64,000 bases of DNA from Occallatibacter savannae (GTDB lineage Bacteria > Acidobacteriota > Terriglobia > Terriglobales > Acidobacteriaceae): NCBI RefSeq assembly GCF_003131205.1, contig NZ_QFFY01000004.1:124001-188000 (forward strand). The letters run 5' to 3'. Shown in pieces: positions 1-9,450 of this stretch (position 1 is its first letter; each line of letters opens with the position of its first letter). The notes under the pieces are model-generated. The model did no database searches and had not been told where the DNA came from. It saw only the letters and a list, made by a program, of their open reading frames with translations. The translations under genes were made by a program, and so were the position numbers.

Positions 1-182
1 TCGTGCTTGTGCCAGTGGTACTCGCCTTCAATGATGCCGACGCGGACAACGGACTCGTTCACCTTGCAGAGGGTCTGGTTGAACCATTTGTAGTTCTTCG
101 CGTCGGGAACGTTGATGTCGATGACCTCGAGAGGGCCATGCAGGATGTTCAGTCGGGTTTCGTAAGGAAAGTCGGCGGGCAT
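1..182 (-). CDS. Cupin-fold protein, N-terminal part only (runs off the window)
   Basis: The reverse strand reads an ATG at 182-180 followed by 60 codons that stay open to the window edge. The visible peptide contains VIDINVPDAKNYKWFNQ and ends VVRVGIIEGEYHWHKHD. The HWHKH cluster after a Gly/Glu turn is the usual metal-binding motif 1 of a small cupin barrel. A good ribosome site, AAGGAG, lies about 8 bases upstream of the ATG, which supports this start. Many Acidobacteriota carry a cupin of about 110-120 residues beginning like this, but its substrate is unknown. The C-terminal half, with cupin motif 2, is outside the window, so no enzyme activity is assigned. Confidence 0.7.
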   Translation of the reverse strand, partial: MPADFPYETRLNILHGPLEVIDINVPDAKNYKWFNQTLCKVNESVVRVGIIEGEYHWHKH

Positions 183-508
183 GGGGAAGGCTCCTTGCGG
201 GGAGGATAGCAGAACCGTGGCTTGGCTGATCGGAGCGCTACTGAGTGAGCGACGTCACAGAACGTTGATGGATTCCGGGCGAGATTAGGTCAAGCACTTC
301 AAAAAATTGCTTCACTATTCCACGGATCTAGATACAGTTCGTCAGGATCAGGAGCTCTTGATAAAGGAGTTGCTGCTCCGTCCTTCAGATCCAGCGCAGG
401 AAGGCCCGAAAGACAGTGCGCCTCAGCTGAAGTGATCGTATAAACCGACAGTGACTTCTCCCCACTGTTGCACCGGCGCGTCGTCGCCGTTTCACCAGGG
501 GATTAAGC
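183..508. other. Intergenic region between divergent genes
   Basis: 326 bases separate the cupin gene (leftward) from the secreted-protein gene (rightward), so both promoters must be here. I could not pick a convincing -35/-10 pair. A short GTGA..GACGTCAC imperfect palindrome lies near 246-257. No credible small gene is seen. Confidence 0.4.
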
Positions 509-2020
509 ATGAGGAAGTTACTGTCTGCTGCAATGGCGCTCGTCGCATGGACCGTGCCTGCCAGCCAAGCCATCACTGTTTCAACGCCTTCCAATGGAGC
601 TCAAATAACCTCGCCATTCACGGTGACGGCGAGCACGACTACGTGCGCGGGAGTCCCTGCCGTATCGATGGGCTACTCGATCGACAGCGGAACGGCCGTG
701 ATCGAGCCTACGTCATTTTCGGCAAAGGTATCAGCCGCAGCGGGTGCGCATGTGCTGCACGTAAAGTGCTGGGGCAAGAATACGCATGATGAAAAATTGC
801 TCAGCATCACTGTGCTGGCTGCTTCTGTTTCCGACATCACCATTGCGACGCCCGGGAACGGCGCGACGCTCACGTCGCCTTTCACTCTGACTGCCAGCAC
901 CAGGACATGCGCTTCGAAGCCAGCAGTATCAATGGGTTATTCGATCGACAGCGCAACGGCTACCATCGAGCCGACGGCCTTCACGGCGTCCGTTTCGGCG
1001 GCTCCTGGCGCACATGTATTGCACGTCAAGTGCTGGGGACAGCAGGTGAACGATCAGGTGCTGTTGAGCATCAACGTCATTCAGCCGATGGCCGCAGCGC
1101 CTTCTTTCTCTCTGCCGTCGGGGACGTATAACAGCAGCCAGACTGTTTCGATCTCTTCCTCGACAGCCGGCGCGAAGATCTACTACACGATCGACCGGTC
1201 CACGCCGAGGCCGACGTCGCTGCTCTACACGGGGCCAGTCTCGATCTCAAAAACGACCGCGCTCAGTGCAATCTCTGCCGCAACTGGATATACGAACAGC
1301 GGAGTGTCGCAGGCGAGTTACACGATCTCGATCCCCAAGGGACCGCAAATCCCGTTATACGCGACTGTGCAGGAGCAGATAGACCTGCTGCCTAACTGGC
1401 GCATCAAACACGACCCGGCGACTCCGGGCACAGCGACTGGATCGATGGCGGTGGTGAGCGATCCGACGCTCAGCGGGCAATCGGTAAAGTACTACACGGC
1501 GTTTACGGACGCGGGCGGCATTCTCTACTCGAATACCTACGGCAACGACACGGATTCGACAAATTTTGTCTATGACGTGAACGTGTGGCTTGCAGCCGGC
1601 AGTGTCCTCAGCAATCTGGAATTGGACAACAACCAGGTGACCCGCAACGGCCACACGATTATCTATGGCTTCCAGTGTTCCGGGTATTCCGGATTCTGGG
1701 AGTACACGGAAAATGCGGGTACCGTCGATCAAACGCGGGCGCATTGGCTGAAGTCGACGGCGCCATGCAATCCGGCGAACTGGACGCGCAATGCCTGGCA
1801 CCACATCCAAATCAGCCTATCGCGCGACGATCTGGGCAATGTGACGTATCACTCCGTCTGGTTCGACGGGCAGGAGCAGCCGATCAACCAGACAGTGATG
1901 TCAGACTTTTCGCTGGGATGGGCGTTGGGAGCGCTGGTGGCTAACTTCCAGGTAAATGGGCTGGGGACCAGCGGGTCGTCGACGATCTACGTGGACGATC
2001 TGAAGATCTCGCGCTGGTGA
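509..2020 (+). CDS. Secreted multidomain protein with two Ig-like repeats and a chitobiase C-terminal-type domain
   Basis: 503 residues. Residues 1-21 form a signal peptide (MRKLLSAAMALVAWTVPASQA). Two homologous repeats of about 85 residues follow (roughly 22-105 and 107-190), each with SMGYSIDS, a cysteine pair and HVLHVKCWG. Residues about 195-275 (SGTYNSSQTVSISSSTAGAKIYYTIDRSTP) match the chitobiase/beta-hexosaminidase C-terminal (CHB_HEX_C_1) pattern. The last 225 residues look like a concanavalin-type beta sandwich ending in IYVDDLKISRW. It is predicted to be extracellular or surface-located, perhaps binding a glycan. No catalytic motif is visible. The ribosome site (AGGGGA) is weak. 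It stands alone, with a hairpin terminator downstream. The domain calls are moderately sure; the function is not known. Confidence 0.8.
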   Translation: MRKLLSAAMALVAWTVPASQAITVSTPSNGAQITSPFTVTASTTTCAGVPAVSMGYSIDSGTAVIEPTSFSAKVSAAAGAHVLHVKCWGKNTHDEKLLSITVLAASVSDITIATPGNGATLTSPFTLTASTRTCASKPAVSMGYSIDSATATIEPTAFTASVSAAPGAHVLHVKCWGQQVNDQVLLSINVIQPMAAAPSFSLPSGTYNSSQTVSISSSTAGAKIYYTIDRSTPRPTSLLYTGPVSISKTTALSAISAATGYTNSGVSQASYTISIPKGPQIPLYATVQEQIDLLPNWRIKHDPATPGTATGSMAVVSDPTLSGQSVKYYTAFTDAGGILYSNTYGNDTDSTNFVYDVNVWLAAGSVLSNLELDNNQVTRNGHTIIYGFQCSGYSGFWEYTENAGTVDQTRAHWLKSTAPCNPANWTRNAWHHIQISLSRDDLGNVTYHSVWFDGQEQPINQTVMSDFSLGWALGALVANFQVNGLGTSGSSTIYVDDLKISRW

Positions 2021-2034
2021 GTTGATGGTGAACG

Positions 2035-2058
2035 CCGGCGGATTGGGAGATCCGCCGG
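2035..2058 (+). terminator. Stem-loop after the secreted Ig-like protein gene
   Basis: CCGGCGGAT and ATCCGCCGG form a perfect 9-bp stem with a 6-base loop, 14 bases after the stop codon. Only a weak T-rich tract follows (GTTCTC). Confidence 0.6.
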
Positions 2059-2115
2059 TTCTCAGCCTGGGGCTCGTGAGCTCAGCATGGCAGCATCATT
2101 TCCGGGAGCTCGGTA

Positions 2116-3297
2116 TTAAATTCTTACGAGCTCGCGCTGGATGTTGCCGGTAACCCATGCTTTACCTGGAGCGGTGAGCATGTCGATTTCGCTGCGGATG
2201 CCGAACTCGGGGAGGTAGATGCCGGGTTCGACCGAGAAGCAGGTGTTCGGGAGAATACGGCGCTCGTCGTGGGTCTCGAGGTTGTCGAGATGCGCTCCGG
2301 GACCGTGGATTTCATGGGCGATGTTGTGGCCCGTACGATGGGTGAAGTATTCCGCAAATCCGGCGGCGCGGATGACGTTGCGTGCGGCGTCATCGGCCTC
2401 GAAGCCGCAGATGGCGCGGTTCTCCGAAAACGCGGTGCTTACCGCGCTGATGGCTGCGTCACGCGCGTTGCGGACAGTTTCAAAGACTTGTTGCTCGCGG
2501 TCAGATGGCTCCCGGCCGACGACTCCGGTCCAGGTGATGTCGTAGAAGATGCTGTCCGCCTCATCGGTCCGGCCCCAAAGATCGATCAGCAGGAAGTCGC
2601 CCTGCTTGATCTCAGATGTGCGCTCGGATGTGGGCTCGTAATGCGAGTCGGAGCAGTTTGCATTCACGCTCACGTTGGGGCCGTTCTCCCAGACGAGGCC
2701 GCCTCGCTTCATCGCTTCTGAAAGCCACTGAACCATGTCGAATTCGGTGACCCGCCCAGGGTTGCAGGTGACGGGGCGAAGACGACGGGCGATCTCGTGC
2801 CATGCCTCTTCGAGAATGGCGTCGATGACCTGCTGTGCGACAGAGTGCGACTTGATCTGGCGCTCGGTGAGGACGGCTTCGAACTGGCTGACGAGGTCGG
2901 CGGAACTGACGATGTGCTTGCCGAGGGAGCGGAGGAATTCAACGGTGCCGGCGTCGGCCATCGAGACATACATGATGTCGTTGTTCGGCGAGTACTGCAT
3001 GGCGATGCGGCGGAAACCGGAGAGCATGGCTTTGAGCCCGGTGCGCAGCTCCTGCCAGCTTGAGTAAAGCCCCTTGGAGCCCGGCAGCGAGTCCAGCCTG
3101 CCCTGCTCGATGCGATGCATCAGCTTGCGCGGCTCCCCGGTAGAGGGGATGAAGTAGTACCAGCGCCGGGTGATATGCGCTTTGGGATCGAGGCCAAGGA
3201 TGCTCTCGCCGATGGGATCGCGGTGGTGGTGATCATAGAAAAGCCAGCCGTCGAGGTTCGCATCGCGCAGCGCGGATTGAATCGCTTCCAGGTTCAT
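2116..3297 (-). CDS. M24 family metallopeptidase (Xaa-Pro aminopeptidase-like)
   Basis: 393 residues, with no signal peptide and so predicted cytoplasmic. The C-terminal half is a pita-bread M24 fold. Candidate metal ligands are visible in order: Asp in LLIDLWG, Asp in FYDITW, His in HRTGHNIAHEIHG, Glu in SVEPGIYLPEFG and Glu in IRSEIDML. The N-terminal half (WLFYDHHHRDPIGESILGL) is the creatinase-like N domain. M24 enzymes of this type cleave an N-terminal residue before proline; true substrates vary across the family. It lies 69 bases downstream of the Abhydrolase_10 gene on the same strand, so co-transcription is possible. Confidence 0.88.
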   Translation of the reverse strand: MNLEAIQSALRDANLDGWLFYDHHHRDPIGESILGLDPKAHITRRWYYFIPSTGEPRKLMHRIEQGRLDSLPGSKGLYSSWQELRTGLKAMLSGFRRIAMQYSPNNDIMYVSMADAGTVEFLRSLGKHIVSSADLVSQFEAVLTERQIKSHSVAQQVIDAILEEAWHEIARRLRPVTCNPGRVTEFDMVQWLSEAMKRGGLVWENGPNVSVNANCSDSHYEPTSERTSEIKQGDFLLIDLWGRTDEADSIFYDITWTGVVGREPSDREQQVFETVRNARDAAISAVSTAFSENRAICGFEADDAARNVIRAAGFAEYFTHRTGHNIAHEIHGPGAHLDNLETHDERRILPNTCFSVEPGIYLPEFGIRSEIDMLTAPGKAWVTGNIQRELVRI

Positions 3298-3365
3298 ACC
3301 GGAGATTGTAAGGCAGTTGCCAGTGAGCAGTTTCTGGTCGTCGGCTCAATAGTTCACGGTTACTG

Positions 3366-5396
3366 TCACCTGGTGGCTTCTGCCCACTCCTGTTTGGCGC
3401 GGGCGAGCATGGCGTCGCGGTCTTCAGGCAGGATCCATCTTTCCTTGATCAGCGCATCGAGTTCCTTTGTGTAGCGGGCCAGGTAGTCGGCCTCGCTCGT
3501 GTATCGCTCCGCAACCGACGGGCGCGGGTCGTTGGTGCGCTTGCGATCCTCGGCGGTTTTGGCGAAGGGGATGAAGGAGCCTTCGAAAGAGACCCGTTCG
3601 GTGGGCGCGCCGATGGATGGATCGCGCAGATTCCATCCGGTGATGGTTGCGAGCGGAACCGTGATTTCGGGCAAGCGGACTCCATCGCGCTCGTTACCGT
3701 CGGCGTTGACTTGAGGAACGAGTACGGGAAATGCGGGGCCGACGCGCGGCGGCTGAAAGGCCACGATGCCGCTGCTCCACTGTGGGCCGAAGTCGAGCCG
3801 CTGTCCCGCGTTGGCCTCGTGCGGCGTGTTTACTCCCGGCAAATGCGGGAACGCGTACTGCGCGAGCGGTACCAGGGTCCCATCCGAGAGATGCGGGTAG
3901 CTGCTCGGTGGCGGCGTCGTCCCGCTGCGAATCCACGCATCCATATTCGCGATCATCGAACGCCAGAAGTAGCGGACTGGCAGCGGCGTCTGCGGCTCCT
4001 GCCCATCGAGATCGCCCGTTCCCTTTGCAGGAGGGAAGGGACCGGAGAAGTGCTGCAGCCCGGTGAAGTGATAGATGCGGACGTTGTCGGAGATCTGCGC
4101 GTCGCGCCTGCCGTGGGCGTCGACGTGGATCAGTGCGGCTGCGCGGCCCCAATACTCGTAGGAGGTGTTGGAGAAGAAGATTTTGGGAGCAACGTTTTCG
4201 GCGCGAGCGCGGTCGAGGAGGCCTGCTGTTTTGTGGGTAAGAGGATCAGTCTCGGGTCGATCGGTGAACGGAAAGATGTCGACCGGGTAGTCGACGGACG
4301 AGGTAGGCTGCGCGTCGCGCGAGGGCTGAGCGAAGCGGTAGTTGAAGTGACCTCGACCGGCGCCGGCGACATGGGCGAGGACCCCGTCGAGAGCCATGCG
4401 CCCCTCTTCGTCTGCGTTGAACCCCTGATACAAAAAGTCGCGAAGAAAGCGCCCATTCTGCGAAATACCCTCGGCGATCACACGTTGAGCGGGTGTGACG
4501 GCATCCGGATTGTGCTTGGCATAAGAAGCAAAGTCTCGAAACGCGGCGAACCCGCCGCCGGCCACCACGGGATCGGAGGCGACATAGATATATTCGTAGA
4601 TCCGACCCGGCTGAAAACCGCCGTTCAGATGGATTTGGCGATCGCTCGGAGTGAGCTTGCCGTCTACCGCGTGGGCAAACTGCCACTGCGTTCGCGGAAT
4701 AACGGTGCGCGGCGCATTGCGGGAGTCCCGCACGGTGAGTGTGTTGCGCGGGTCATCGGGCGCGCTCACGGGATATTCTGTGCCGCCGATGTTGCCGAGA
4801 ATGAGATGACCGAGCGGAATCTCGTCCGTCGGTCTTGAAAGCATCAGGTCGCCGCGGAGGAGTCCAGTAATCGTCTTGCCGTGGTCCTTCGCGATGGGTG
4901 CATGGAAGTGAAGCGCGTGGTTGCCGGCGGCGTCCCACTGCCAGCCGAGGCTCACGATGGTGAACCCCTGGCGAAGAAGCCACCCGTCGCCGGCGTCTTT
5001 GTCGACATTCCAGTCGCCTCCATCCACGAGCGAGATGATGCGGCTGCGGCCACGATTGGGATTCTCGAGCAGCATCGATCCGTTCCCACGCTTCGGATCT
5101 TTGGGCCGGATGGCGATGAAGTCTGCAGAGAACTCGACTTCACCGTCGTGCAGATTCACAGCATTTCTGAGATCCACAATCCGGGCGTTGTGTGGATTAT
5201 CGACTGCGAGTGAGAAGTAGACAGTCCCCTGGATGCGTTCGTACGGCCCTGCATCGCCGAAGCTCTGGCCGCCCAGCACATCCTGCCGCAATGTGATCTC
5301 CACGCGCGTAACCCGCGCCCAAGCTGCAGCGGACGAGAAGACGAGCAGAATCGCGACGAAGACACCGGCACGTTTGGAAGGCATGAACCGGAGCAT
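3366..5396 (-). CDS. Secreted alpha/beta hydrolase domain protein (Abhydrolase_10 type)
   Basis: 676 residues with an N-terminal signal peptide ending near AAAWA (about residue 27), so it is exported. The N-terminal block RVTRVEITLRQDVLGGQSFG and the central GISQNGRFLRDFLYQGFN are typical of the Abhydrolase_10 family, in which the serine of G-I-S-Q-N-G is the likely nucleophile. The later HVDAHGRRD and HLPGV/YAFPHLPGVNTPHE blocks also fit this family. Members are uncharacterised hydrolases common in Acidobacteriota and Proteobacteria. The substrate is unknown; esterase or lactonase activity is a guess. It is the first gene of a possible two-gene unit with the M24 peptidase. Confidence 0.8.
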   Translation of the reverse strand: MLRFMPSKRAGVFVAILLVFSSAAAWARVTRVEITLRQDVLGGQSFGDAGPYERIQGTVYFSLAVDNPHNARIVDLRNAVNLHDGEVEFSADFIAIRPKDPKRGNGSMLLENPNRGRSRIISLVDGGDWNVDKDAGDGWLLRQGFTIVSLGWQWDAAGNHALHFHAPIAKDHGKTITGLLRGDLMLSRPTDEIPLGHLILGNIGGTEYPVSAPDDPRNTLTVRDSRNAPRTVIPRTQWQFAHAVDGKLTPSDRQIHLNGGFQPGRIYEYIYVASDPVVAGGGFAAFRDFASYAKHNPDAVTPAQRVIAEGISQNGRFLRDFLYQGFNADEEGRMALDGVLAHVAGAGRGHFNYRFAQPSRDAQPTSSVDYPVDIFPFTDRPETDPLTHKTAGLLDRARAENVAPKIFFSNTSYEYWGRAAALIHVDAHGRRDAQISDNVRIYHFTGLQHFSGPFPPAKGTGDLDGQEPQTPLPVRYFWRSMIANMDAWIRSGTTPPPSSYPHLSDGTLVPLAQYAFPHLPGVNTPHEANAGQRLDFGPQWSSGIVAFQPPRVGPAFPVLVPQVNADGNERDGVRLPEITVPLATITGWNLRDPSIGAPTERVSFEGSFIPFAKTAEDRKRTNDPRPSVAERYTSEADYLARYTKELDALIKERWILPEDRDAMLARAKQEWAEATR

Positions 5397-5477
5397 ACCA
5401 CCGCGCTCCGATTTGCCCTGTCAGAGCCGTAACCTCGAAGATGGCGTATTCTGAGGGCCGCGATCGAGGAGAATCGA

Positions 5478-6524
5478 GTGGCATCGAGTAAAGATGTGAT
5501 TCAGGGTCGGTATTTCACCGATTTGATGAACCAGCCCGAGGCGCTGCGAGGTACCTGGAGTGCGCTGCGCGAAGCTGTCTCGCTGGACAAGATCGCTCGC
5601 GAGTGCGGGCGCGATCGTTTCAAGCGCATCGTCCTGACTGGCATGGGTGGTTCATTCTTCGGGCTGCATCCGCTCACGATAGAACTCGCAGCGGCCGGGT
5701 GGACTCCGATGATGATCGAGACATCGGAGCTGATCCATTACTATCCGGAACTGCTGTGCCCTTCCACCCTCGTCGTCGCTATCTCGCAGTCGGGTAAGAG
5801 CGCCGAAACCATCCGGCTGCTGGAGTTGAACGCGCGGCGCGCGAAAGTGATTGGCGTAACCAACGGGGCCGACAGCCCTCTGGCTCGCGAATGCGATTTT
5901 GCGGTCATGATCGCCGCTGGAGATGAGTACACCGTCTCCTGCAAGACGTATGTGACCACGCAGATGGCTCTGAGGATGCTTGGCGCTGCATTGAGCGGTG
6001 CTGACGCAGCCGTCCGCTTGCGGCAGTTGGAATCCGCTGCGCAGGTCTTCAGCGACTATCTGAGCGGATGGAGCCGTCGCGTCGATGAGTTGATCGAGAT
6101 GCTGCGCGGAGTGCGCGATGTATTCCTCGTAGCCCGGGGCGAATCGCTGGCGACCGCTCAGACCGGAGCGTTGACCATCAAGGAGTCGACACACTTCCAC
6201 GCTGAGGGAATGAGCAGTGCCGCTTTCCGTCATGGCCCCTTCGAAATGCTCAAGGAGGGGATCTTCGTCGGCGTTTTTGCCGGCGGTGCAAAGACACGTG
6301 AGTTGAATGAGCGGCTGGTCAGAGACGTCGCGGGCACCACTGCTCGAGCATTACTGTTCGCCGAGGACGCGGCGGGAGCATGCCGCATTCCCGCTGTTCC
6401 GGAAGCGTCGCGGACCCTTGTCGAGATATTGCCTGCGCAGATGATGACGCTCGCCCTGGCGGCGCTGTCTGGCCGCGAAGCCGGGAAGTTCGAGCGTGCA
6501 ACGAAAGTCACAGCGGTGGAGTGA
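5478..6524 (+). CDS. SIS-domain sugar-phosphate isomerase/deaminase (GlmS isomerase-like)
   Basis: 348 residues. The start is a GTG at 5478, supported by a GAGGAGAA ribosome site just upstream. Two SIS domains are present: GMGGSFFG and SQSGKSAETI in the first, and KESTHFHAEGMSSAAFRHGP in the second. The latter aligns with the GlmS isomerase segment with its Glu and His, and the C-terminus KVTAVE mirrors the catalytic C-tail of GlmS. There is no glutaminase domain, so it should act on an existing amino-sugar or ketose phosphate (deaminase/isomerase, AgaS/FrlB-like) rather than make glucosamine-6-phosphate. The next gene, an MFS transporter, begins 3 bases after the stop, implying a sugar uptake and processing pair. 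Confidence 0.82.
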   Translation: MASSKDVIQGRYFTDLMNQPEALRGTWSALREAVSLDKIARECGRDRFKRIVLTGMGGSFFGLHPLTIELAAAGWTPMMIETSELIHYYPELLCPSTLVVAISQSGKSAETIRLLELNARRAKVIGVTNGADSPLARECDFAVMIAAGDEYTVSCKTYVTTQMALRMLGAALSGADAAVRLRQLESAAQVFSDYLSGWSRRVDELIEMLRGVRDVFLVARGESLATAQTGALTIKESTHFHAEGMSSAAFRHGPFEMLKEGIFVGVFAGGAKTRELNERLVRDVAGTTARALLFAEDAAGACRIPAVPEASRTLVEILPAQMMTLALAALSGREAGKFERATKVTAVE

Positions 6525-6527
6525 TCG

Positions 6528-7778
6528 ATGGCCGAGCGTGCAGGCAACAGAAGCCGGCTTATGGTCGGCGTCGTCTTTCTGATGTTTTTTGTCCTTTCGT
6601 TTCTGACCAACATCCTTGGGCCGATCATCCCCGATATCATCGACAGCTTTCATGTGAGCCTCGCCGCCGCGGCGTTCCTGCCGTTCTCCTTCTTCCTCGC
6701 CTACGGGGTGCTGTCGATTCCTGCAGGGTTTCTCGTCGACCGCTTCACCGAAAAGCCGGTCATGATCGCCTCATTCATCGCGGCGCTCGCGGGGGCTCTC
6801 TGCTTCGCAATGCATCCGACCTACGCCATGGCGATCTTTTCCCTCTTCACAATTGGCGCGGGCATGGCCATGTTACAGGTGGCCATTAATCCGCTGCTCC
6901 GGGTAGCGGGAGGCGAAGAGCACTTCGCCTTCAATGAGGCCACTGCGCAGTTTGTGTTTGGGGCGGCCTCCTTCATCAGTCCGCTGATCTACGCGTATAT
7001 GGTCAGCAACGTTTCGCCGGGCGCCGGCGCGTTCCTGAGTCTCTTTGCGCGCATCACGCCAGCCGAGATGCGCTGGGTATCGATTTACTGGATCTTTGCC
7101 GTGGTGTCCGCCGCGGTGGCGGTGCTGCTCTTCGCAATTCGCTTTCCTCGCATCCAGCGCACTGAAGATGAACAGGCCGGCAAAGCGGAAACCTACGCCG
7201 CCATGCTGCGCCGCGGGATGGTCTGGGCCTACTTCGGATGCATCTTCGCCTACGTCGGCTCTGAGCAGGGCACAGCCGACTGGATTTCGAAATTCCTCAT
7301 GCAGTATCACGGGTTCGATCCTCATACAGTCGGGGCGAGTGCGGTGTCGTGGTTCTGGGGAATGATGACGGCAGGATGCTTCCTGGGCATGGCGCTGCTC
7401 AAGGTCTTCGACAGCCGAAGAGTGCTGCTGGGGTTTGCGGTTTGCGCGCTGGCGGCCTTGACCGCTGCTCTCTTCGGCCCGGCCACGGTTTCTCGATATG
7501 CCTTCCCAGCTATCGGCTTTTTCGCCTCGATCATGTGGCCCACCGTCATCTCCCTGGGACTGAACTCCGTCAAGGAACACCACGGCTCGTTCGCCGGCAT
7601 TCTGTGTACAGGCATCGTTGGCGGCGCGGTGGTACCACTGGTCATCGGGAAGATTGGCGATGCCGTCGGGCTGCGCTGGGGCATGATGGCGCTCTATCTG
7701 ACCTTCGGGTGCGTGCTGAGCGTAGGCCTCTGGGCCAGGCCTATTGTGACCAACTCCAGATTCGGGGATCAGTCCTAA
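6528..7778 (+). CDS. MFS transporter, sugar permease type
   Basis: 416 residues with about 12 hydrophobic helices and no signal peptide; inner membrane. Residues 15-100 (MFFVLSFLTNILGPIIPDI, PFSFFLAYGVLSIPAGFLVD) and the FNEATAQFVFGAASFISPL block resemble the FHS (fucose/glucose-galactose permease) branch of MFS. The start codon is 3 bases after the SIS gene stop, so the two are translated from one mRNA. Together they suggest import of a sugar or amino sugar whose phosphate is then isomerised, although no kinase is encoded nearby. The substrate cannot be read from the sequence. Confidence 0.82.
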   Translation: MAERAGNRSRLMVGVVFLMFFVLSFLTNILGPIIPDIIDSFHVSLAAAAFLPFSFFLAYGVLSIPAGFLVDRFTEKPVMIASFIAALAGALCFAMHPTYAMAIFSLFTIGAGMAMLQVAINPLLRVAGGEEHFAFNEATAQFVFGAASFISPLIYAYMVSNVSPGAGAFLSLFARITPAEMRWVSIYWIFAVVSAAVAVLLFAIRFPRIQRTEDEQAGKAETYAAMLRRGMVWAYFGCIFAYVGSEQGTADWISKFLMQYHGFDPHTVGASAVSWFWGMMTAGCFLGMALLKVFDSRRVLLGFAVCALAALTAALFGPATVSRYAFPAIGFFASIMWPTVISLGLNSVKEHHGSFAGILCTGIVGGAVVPLVIGKIGDAVGLRWGMMALYLTFGCVLSVGLWARPIVTNSRFGDQS

Positions 7779-7869
7779 GGGCGTTGAACTGCGGACACAG
7801 CACAACAAAGTGAGGATTGCGTAAGGAATAGAGGGTTGTTCCTTTGGTCTGATAGACTTTGGGACTAAC

Positions 7870-9345
7870 ATGAGCCTCTTTCGCACTAAACCCCTAGCCA
7901 CCTTATTGAAACAACTGGACGAAGGAGGGCTGAAGCGCACGTTGGGCTGGCCCGGCCTCATTGCCTTGGGAATCGGCGCGATCATCGGTGCCGGTCTGTT
8001 CGCGCGAACCCCTGCAGCCGCGGCGCAGAACGCGGGACCTGGCGTAACGCTCTCTTTCATCATCGCGGCGATCGGCTGCGCCTTTGCGGGGCTTTGCTAT
8101 GCCGAGTTCGCGGCGATGATTCCGATTGCCGGGAGTGCCTACACGTACGCATATGTAACGATGGGCGAGCTGGTGGCCTGGGTGATCGGGTGGGCGCTGA
8201 TCCTGGAGTACGGATTGGGAGCCGCAACACTGTCCATCTACTGGACGGAGTATTTCAATAACCTCTTCCCGAATTTGATTCCGTGGCAATTCAGGCATTC
8301 TCCGCTGCAGTCCGGTCCGGGTGGAATCCACGGCGTGGTGAATGTCCCGGCGCTGATCATTCTGGCCGTGATGACGCTGCTGTTGATCAAGGGCATCTCG
8401 GAGTCGGCAACGGTAAACGCGATCATTGTGGGCATCAAGGTCACGATCGTGCTGATGATCATTGCGATCGGCTGGCACTTCATCAATCCTGCGAATCACA
8501 CACCGTTCGTACTGGCGCAGGACTCGCTGCACCAGGGCATGTTCCAGCACGGGTGGGGCGGTGTGCTGGGGGGAGCAGGGGTGGTGTTCTTTGCGTTTAT
8601 TGGCTTTGACGCGGTGTCCACGGCGGCGCAGGAGACGATCAATCCGGGCAAGAACATGCCCATCGGAATTCTCGGCTCGCTGGCCGTTTGCACGTTCCTG
8701 TACATCCTTTTCAGCTGGGTGCTGACGGGAATCGCGCCGGTACTGGACTTTATCGATCCGAACAAGGGCATGGAGGCTTCTGTCTCGTACGCGATTCACA
8801 CGTACATGCCGGGTTATGGATGGCTATCGACGCTGGTTTCGGTGGCGATCCTGGCGGGCTTCACCTCGGTGATGCTGGTGATGCTGCTGGGACAGAGCCG
8901 CGTGTTCTTCTCCATGTCGAAGGATGGGTTGCTGCCGAAGCTGTTTGCCGAGGTGCATCCTAAGTTTCGGACGCCATGGAAGTGCAACATGGTCCTGTAT
9001 GTCTTCGTTGCGCTGCTGGGCGGCTTTCTGCCGGGCGACATCACGGGAAACATGACGAACCTCGGTACGCTCTTTGCGTTCGTGCTGGTGTGCATCGGCG
9101 TGTGGATCATGCGCAAGAAGAATCCGCAGCAGCCGCGTCCGTTCCGCGTCCGCGCGGTTCCCTTCGTCTCCATCATGGGAGCTCTGTTCTGCCTGGCGAT
9201 GATCATCTCCGTCGATGCCACGTCGAAGATCGCGGCGGGCAGCTGGATGGTGATCGGGCTGGTGGTGTACTTCGTCTACGCGAGACACCACAGCAACTTG
9301 AACAGGGCAGATATTGGCGCGCTGGAGTCGAAGGCGGGCGACTAG
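7870..9345 (+). CDS. APC superfamily amino-acid permease (YfnA/CAT-like)
   Basis: 491 residues, about 12 membrane helices. The first helix carries GLIALGIGAIIGAGLFARTP, the unwound substrate-binding helix motif of APC transporters. YAEFAAMIPIAGSAYTYAY follows, and FFAFIGFDAVSTAAQETINPG is the helix 6 motif of the cationic amino-acid (CAT/YfnA) group. It probably imports an amino acid by proton symport; the substrate is undefined. It is a single gene with 91 bases to the MFS gene upstream and a strong terminator downstream. The ribosome site is weak. Confidence 0.88.
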   Translation: MSLFRTKPLATLLKQLDEGGLKRTLGWPGLIALGIGAIIGAGLFARTPAAAAQNAGPGVTLSFIIAAIGCAFAGLCYAEFAAMIPIAGSAYTYAYVTMGELVAWVIGWALILEYGLGAATLSIYWTEYFNNLFPNLIPWQFRHSPLQSGPGGIHGVVNVPALIILAVMTLLLIKGISESATVNAIIVGIKVTIVLMIIAIGWHFINPANHTPFVLAQDSLHQGMFQHGWGGVLGGAGVVFFAFIGFDAVSTAAQETINPGKNMPIGILGSLAVCTFLYILFSWVLTGIAPVLDFIDPNKGMEASVSYAIHTYMPGYGWLSTLVSVAILAGFTSVMLVMLLGQSRVFFSMSKDGLLPKLFAEVHPKFRTPWKCNMVLYVFVALLGGFLPGDITGNMTNLGTLFAFVLVCIGVWIMRKKNPQQPRPFRVRAVPFVSIMGALFCLAMIISVDATSKIAAGSWMVIGLVVYFVYARHHSNLNRADIGALESKAGD

Positions 9346-9367
9346 TTCTCGGTTAAGGGTGGATCAG

Positions 9368-9400
9368 GAGCGCATCGGCTTAGCCGGTGCGCTCTTACTC
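9368..9400 (+). terminator. Rho-independent terminator of the amino-acid permease gene
   Basis: A 12-bp stem (GAGCGCATCGGC with GCCGGTGCGCTC, one G-U pair) with a TTA loop is followed by TTACTCTTT, 22 bases after the permease stop. Confidence 0.8.
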
Positions 9401-9450
9401 TTTGGGCCCGAATTTGGAGGAACCTGCAGCTCGTCACTCTCGTATTGACG

